From NCBI GenBank assembly GCA_035288865.1, contig DATDZA010000052.1, forward strand, positions 28,757 through 92,756: a stretch of DNA of 64,000 nt. The letters are read 5' to 3'. The position numbers and the translations under genes were made by a program. Shown in pieces: positions 61,889 to 64,000 of this stretch (position 1 is the stretch's first letter; each line of letters begins with the position of its first letter). Under the pieces are notes generated by a model. The model was given only the letters and a program-made list of their open reading frames with translations, ran no database searches and was not told the DNA's origin. Source of the stretch: GCA-2688775 sp035288865 (lineage in GTDB: Archaea > Nanobdellota > Nanobdellia > Woesearchaeales > GW2011-AR4).

Positions 61889-62407
61889 TCACCTTTTAAC
61901 ATAATTAGTAGGATGAACTTTTTCGGTATCATAACCTTTTTTCTTCAGTTTTTCTCTAACTTCTTCAAAATATTGGTATGTGTGAATCATCTTATGGCAA
62001 TTCGGACATAAACCTACTAGATTTTTGTCGTCGTTATTTTTTTTATTTCCATCTAGGTGATGCAATGTGACCAACTTATCAAAATCGCAAGAGGCACATA
62101 CTTTTGTTACCTCCCTTAACTTTTCAAGACTTATATTGTGCCATTTTCTTGTGTTGTATCTCTTAGCAAGATCGTAATGATGCAGCCTAATATGGCATCC
62201 GGAACACAAGCCAAAAGCCTTATGAGGCCTTATTCTTCCACAGCCCTTGCATTTTATTTCTTTACTTTTCCAACTAAATTTTTTATAACAGGTGTAGCAG
62301 TAGCCCTTTGCATGATATTCTTTTTTTTCTTTACAGCCCGGGCAGTCAATAAGAAAACCCCCATTAGGATTCGGATTTTGATATTTTTTTATATTTTTAA
62401 TAACCAT
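61889..62407 (-). CDS. HNH endonuclease with zinc ribbons
   Basis: This 172-residue protein has three CxxC-type zinc modules (DCPGCKEKK..CYTCYKKF, CKGCGRIRPHKAFGLCSGCHIR, VCASC) and a C-terminal HNH core: LVTLHHLDGNKKNNDDKNLVGLCPNCHKMIH. HNH proteins nick or cut DNA and are typical of phages and mobile elements. A TATA box (CATTTATATATTTC near 62441-62428, minus strand) gives a leaderless start. It is followed by xerA and lies just outside the left inverted repeat. Confidence 0.85.
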   Translation of the reverse strand: MVIKNIKKYQNPNPNGGFLIDCPGCKEKKEYHAKGYCYTCYKKFSWKSKEIKCKGCGRIRPHKAFGLCSGCHIRLHHYDLAKRYNTRKWHNISLEKLREVTKVCASCDFDKLVTLHHLDGNKKNNDDKNLVGLCPNCHKMIHTYQYFEEVREKLKKKGYDTEKVHPTNYVKR

Positions 62408-62476
62408 CAGTTTTTCATGTTGGAAGAAATATATAAATGTTCGTTTTTCAATTGTTTACCAACGTCTTCTAATCTG

Positions 62477-62501
62477 TATTAGATGAACTTTTTGAGCTAC
62501 C
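62477..62501 (+). repeat. Outer inverted repeat, left arm
   Basis: TATTAGATGAACTTTTTGAGCTACC (25 bases) matches the reverse complement of the right arm, whose GGTAGCTCAAAAAGTT (63915-63930) and CATCTAATA (63943-63951) are split by 12 extra bases. All 25 bases match once the insert is removed. Confidence 0.75.
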
Positions 62502-62566
62502 TTTACTTATTTACCATATTGTAATTATTCATAATAGGAAATTTATTCATAATTTGATTGATAATA

Positions 62567-62694
62567 AAAAAATTTCAACAACAATGGGCTCAAATACGGG
62601 TTTTGTTGGTCAAAACCCTATTCGCAAAGGAAAAATCCCCACTACGTATGGATTTTTCCCCTGCACTCAATTTTCGCCATTGTTGAAATTTTTT
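62567..62694. ncRNA. Three-helix structured segment inside the left end
   Basis: The outer stem is AAAAAATTTCAACAACAATGG (62567-62587) with CCATTGTTGAAATTTTTT (62677-62694), 18 bp with a 3-base bulge. It encloses two perfect hairpins, GGGTTTTG/CAAAACCC (62598-62605, 62611-62618) and GGAAAAATCC/GGATTTTTCC (62629-62638, 62650-62659). Together they form a three-way junction. No coding frame crosses it. It may be a structured RNA or recombination end. Confidence 0.5.
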
Positions 62695-62708
62695 AAAGAA
62701 TAAGTAAA

Positions 62709-62745
62709 GTTTAATTAGTGTTAATACAATTTTTTCGGGGCAAAG
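62709..62745 (+). repeat. Inner inverted repeat, left arm
   Basis: GTTTAATTAGTGTTAA (62709-62724) and TTTTTTCGGGGCAAAG (62730-62745) each match, at 16 of 16 bases, the reverse complement of 63794-63809 and 63758-63773 on the right. Five bases separate the two blocks on the left and twenty on the right. Confidence 0.75.
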
Positions 62746-62776
62746 ATGAGAATGGGGCAACAGACAAGGGCAAAAA

Positions 62777-62787
62777 TTTTAAATATA
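62777..62787 (+). promoter_or_regulatory. TATA box of the gene in the repeat-bounded unit
   Basis: TTTTAAATATA lies 24-34 bases before ATG 62811, the spacing for a leaderless archaeal transcript. This supports the ATG over the in-frame GTG at 62718, which lies inside the inverted repeat. Confidence 0.55.
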
Positions 62788-62810
62788 CTGCCTTAATTCT
62801 ATTTATAACT

Positions 62811-63701
62811 ATGAACACTGGAGCATATTCAACTAGTGGAGCAAGTCCAATCACTTCTAATGAAGAACAAGGATTCTTCAAAAAGCACAAATACGGTTTA
62901 ATTCAGACGGGATTAATCACAGCATTAGGAGGAATGATGTATGGAATGTTTACATTAATGATAGGGCAGGTAATTGTTAATGGTTCAGAAGTCTATGAGC
63001 ATCATAACCCAAGAGCAGTTGAGGCAAGGTCGCAAAGTAGGAGAAAGGATGTAAAGAAAGACCCTATAATTACCTTGACAGACAAGGTTGAACCTTACAT
63101 GATGCCAATAGTTAGAGCAGCAGAAGCCCCATGGAGAAAAATGGGTTATGTAATGCCAGAACATTACAAAGCAGCTAGAGTTAAGGCATTTCAGATTGCT
63201 GGTATAGACGAAAATAACCCATTGCATGATAAAAAAAGATTTGAGCTTTATGGACAATTAGGATTTGCAGTTCTAAGAGACGAAGATGGTAGTAGAGGAA
63301 TTTATATTCCATTCAAAGTTTGGAAAGATTTTGTTGAGAGAAATTCTTCATTTAGAAATCCAGAATGGAATCAATTGATAGAGCCAGAATCAAAGAATGG
63401 AGGAAAGTATACAGGAACTTTAATGGGAAAAGTGTTCCACAAAGCTGACTCAAAAGCTCAAGGCGGTAATGAAGATGGTGTTGCAGATAATTTAGAATGG
63501 AACAGAGCTTTAAAAGCAATGGGTTATACAACGGTTGATGATTTAGTTGATGAAATAATTGAAAGAGTAAAAGCCAATAGTCCTGAATTAAAAGCTGAAT
63601 TAAGGCAAACAGTTAGAAGTGTACAAAGAAGTGATAAAGTAGCAGATTTTGATACAAGATTTTCAATAAGAATTTGGGAATCTTATTTACAGACGAAATA
63701 A
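62811..63701 (+). CDS. Membrane-anchored protein of the repeat-bounded unit, function unknown
   Basis: This is 296 residues from ATG 62811. An N-terminal Ser/Thr-rich part and KKHKYG precede one membrane helix (about 35-55), then a basic linker (RSQSRRKDVKKD) and an external or cytosolic helical domain. KADSKAQGGNEDGVADNLEW could be a calcium-binding (EF-hand-like) loop followed by NRALKAMGYTTVDDLVDE. No transposase, nuclease or toxin motif is visible. Codon use is A/T-heavy, like its neighbours. Confidence 0.6.
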   Translation: MNTGAYSTSGASPITSNEEQGFFKKHKYGLIQTGLITALGGMMYGMFTLMIGQVIVNGSEVYEHHNPRAVEARSQSRRKDVKKDPIITLTDKVEPYMMPIVRAAEAPWRKMGYVMPEHYKAARVKAFQIAGIDENNPLHDKKRFELYGQLGFAVLRDEDGSRGIYIPFKVWKDFVERNSSFRNPEWNQLIEPESKNGGKYTGTLMGKVFHKADSKAQGGNEDGVADNLEWNRALKAMGYTTVDDLVDEIIERVKANSPELKAELRQTVRSVQRSDKVADFDTRFSIRIWESYLQTK

Positions 63702-63757
63702 TTACTTTTTCTGTTGCCCTTTATGTATTTACTTTAGTGTGCTTCGCACTTTATTTA

Positions 63758-63809
63758 CTTTGCCCCGAAAAAACTTTGCTTCGCAACCACACTTTAACAC
63801 TAATTAAAC
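63758..63809 (-). repeat. Inner inverted repeat, right arm
   Basis: CTTTGCCCCGAAAAAA (63758-63773) and TTAACACTAATTAAAC (63794-63809) pair with the left inner arm. The 20 bases between them include TTGCTTCGCAA, a tiny hairpin with a TTC loop. A similar one, AGTGTGCTTCGCACT, lies just before the arm (63736-63750). Confidence 0.75.
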
Positions 63810-63916
63810 CCAAATTTTAGCTTTATCTGCTTCGCTTAACGTCGATACGCTAAACGCATAGCCTTTCAGGAACATTACTCATTCTTGCGTGATGTACGCA
63901 GATAATAAAATTTGGG
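63809..63916. repeat. Long stem at the right end
   Basis: CCCAAATTTTA (63809-63819) pairs with TAAAATTTGGG (63906-63916), and TTATCTGC (63823-63830) with GCAGATAA (63898-63905), a 19-bp stem with a 3-base bulge enclosing about 67 bases. The enclosed part has further small repeats (TACGCTAAACGCATAG). It has no matching partner at the left end. Confidence 0.6.
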
Positions 63917-63951
63917 TAGCTCAAAAAGTTGAACCCTTCGGGCATCTAATA
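63915..63951 (-). repeat. Outer inverted repeat, right arm
   Basis: GGTAGCTCAAAAAGTT and CATCTAATA match the left outer arm and are separated by GAACCCTTCGGG, a 12-base insert that can itself fold as a CCC/GGG mini-hairpin. The window ends 49 bases further on, so the true element edge may be cut off. Confidence 0.7.
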
Positions 63952-64000
63952 CTCGTTTGGCAAACTTTTCTTTGGCGAAAAGTCTCGTCTGTTTTTGTGG

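Larger units (their letters stand above)
62452..63970. mobile_element. Candidate mobile unit bounded by nested inverted repeats, one gene inside
   Basis: An outer pair of inverted repeats (62477-62501 and 63915-63951) and an inner pair (62709-62745 and 63758-63809) bracket one gene (62811-63701). Similarity between the flanks continues outward for a few bases (GTTTACCAACG versus CGTTTGGCAAAC). No transposase lies between them, but HNH and XerA genes are immediately left. Boundaries and target duplications are uncertain, and the right edge is close to the window end. Confidence 0.4.

Noticed and set aside
62718..62810. GTG start and 31 extra residues for the gene in the repeat unit
   Set aside because: That start lies inside the inner inverted repeat, and a TATA box is spaced for the ATG at 62811.
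1..64000. CRISPR array
   Set aside because: No regularly spaced direct repeats with unique spacers were seen, and no cas genes.

Overview
The window is archaeal. It carries aNOP56/NOP5 next to fibrillarin, RNA polymerase subunit L, an ABCE1/Rli1 ribosome-recycling factor, archaeal-type TrmI, METTL5-like and RsmC-like methyltransferases, a RecJ-like DHH nuclease, XerA and an intron-containing tRNA-Thr. The DNA is AT-rich, genes are short and tightly packed, many starts look leaderless behind TATA boxes, and there are many small membrane or secreted proteins. Together this suggests a DPANN-type archaeon (Woesearchaeota/Pacearchaeota-like). The phylum is my inference; the domain Archaea is well supported.

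Layout. (1) 1-9542, minus strand: an unusual three-gene envelope locus. A winged-helix protein is followed by a giant membrane protein with a C-terminal GT4 glycosyltransferase, then by a multidomain enzyme cut by the window edge. That enzyme has a membrane or Tat-like anchor, a possible M14-like zinc hydrolase, an Amidase_2 domain, a GH3 NagZ-like domain and an LCP domain. This is a bacterial-type murein-active set in an archaeal context, and the most striking content of the window. (2) 9.8-17 kb: TrmI, a metallo-beta-lactamase-fold enzyme, GlmS with a small upstream ORF, a GC-rich structured intergenic region, a winged-helix regulator and an ABCE1 that has lost half of its Fe-S cysteines. 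(3) 17-24 kb: secreted proteins, tRNA-Thr, and a PadR-MacAB-like ABC export operon with a CARDB/COG1361-type partner. (4) 24-44 kb: housekeeping genes (ThiM, rhomboid, CTP synthase, SecF/SecD, UMP kinase, UbiB, CutA, Nop5/fibrillarin, ThiE) and a decayed Nudix gene. (5) 41.9-53.3 kb: an extracytoplasmic thiol and metal island with three CcdA proteins, a CuA-type cupredoxin, Met/His-rich lipoproteins, TlpA-like and triple-thioredoxin proteins, and two proteins sharing the C-terminal tail NLPSMQGGC. (6) 53.5-61 kb: DHH nuclease, UppS, RpoL, METTL5-like methyltransferase and coiled-coil/winged-helix proteins. (7) 61-64 kb: an HNH endonuclease-XerA operon beside a one-gene unit bracketed by two nested sets of inverted repeats with strong hairpins, a candidate mobile element.

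Four copies of an ~81-nt element occur at 18602, 27470, 36832 and 41028. Each lies within 28 nt downstream of a plus-strand stop codon. All keep nearly fixed spacing between four blocks whose complementarity is interleaved, as in a pseudoknot. I read this as a candidate 3'-end RNA element family. Function calls rest on motifs read by eye; no database search was possible.
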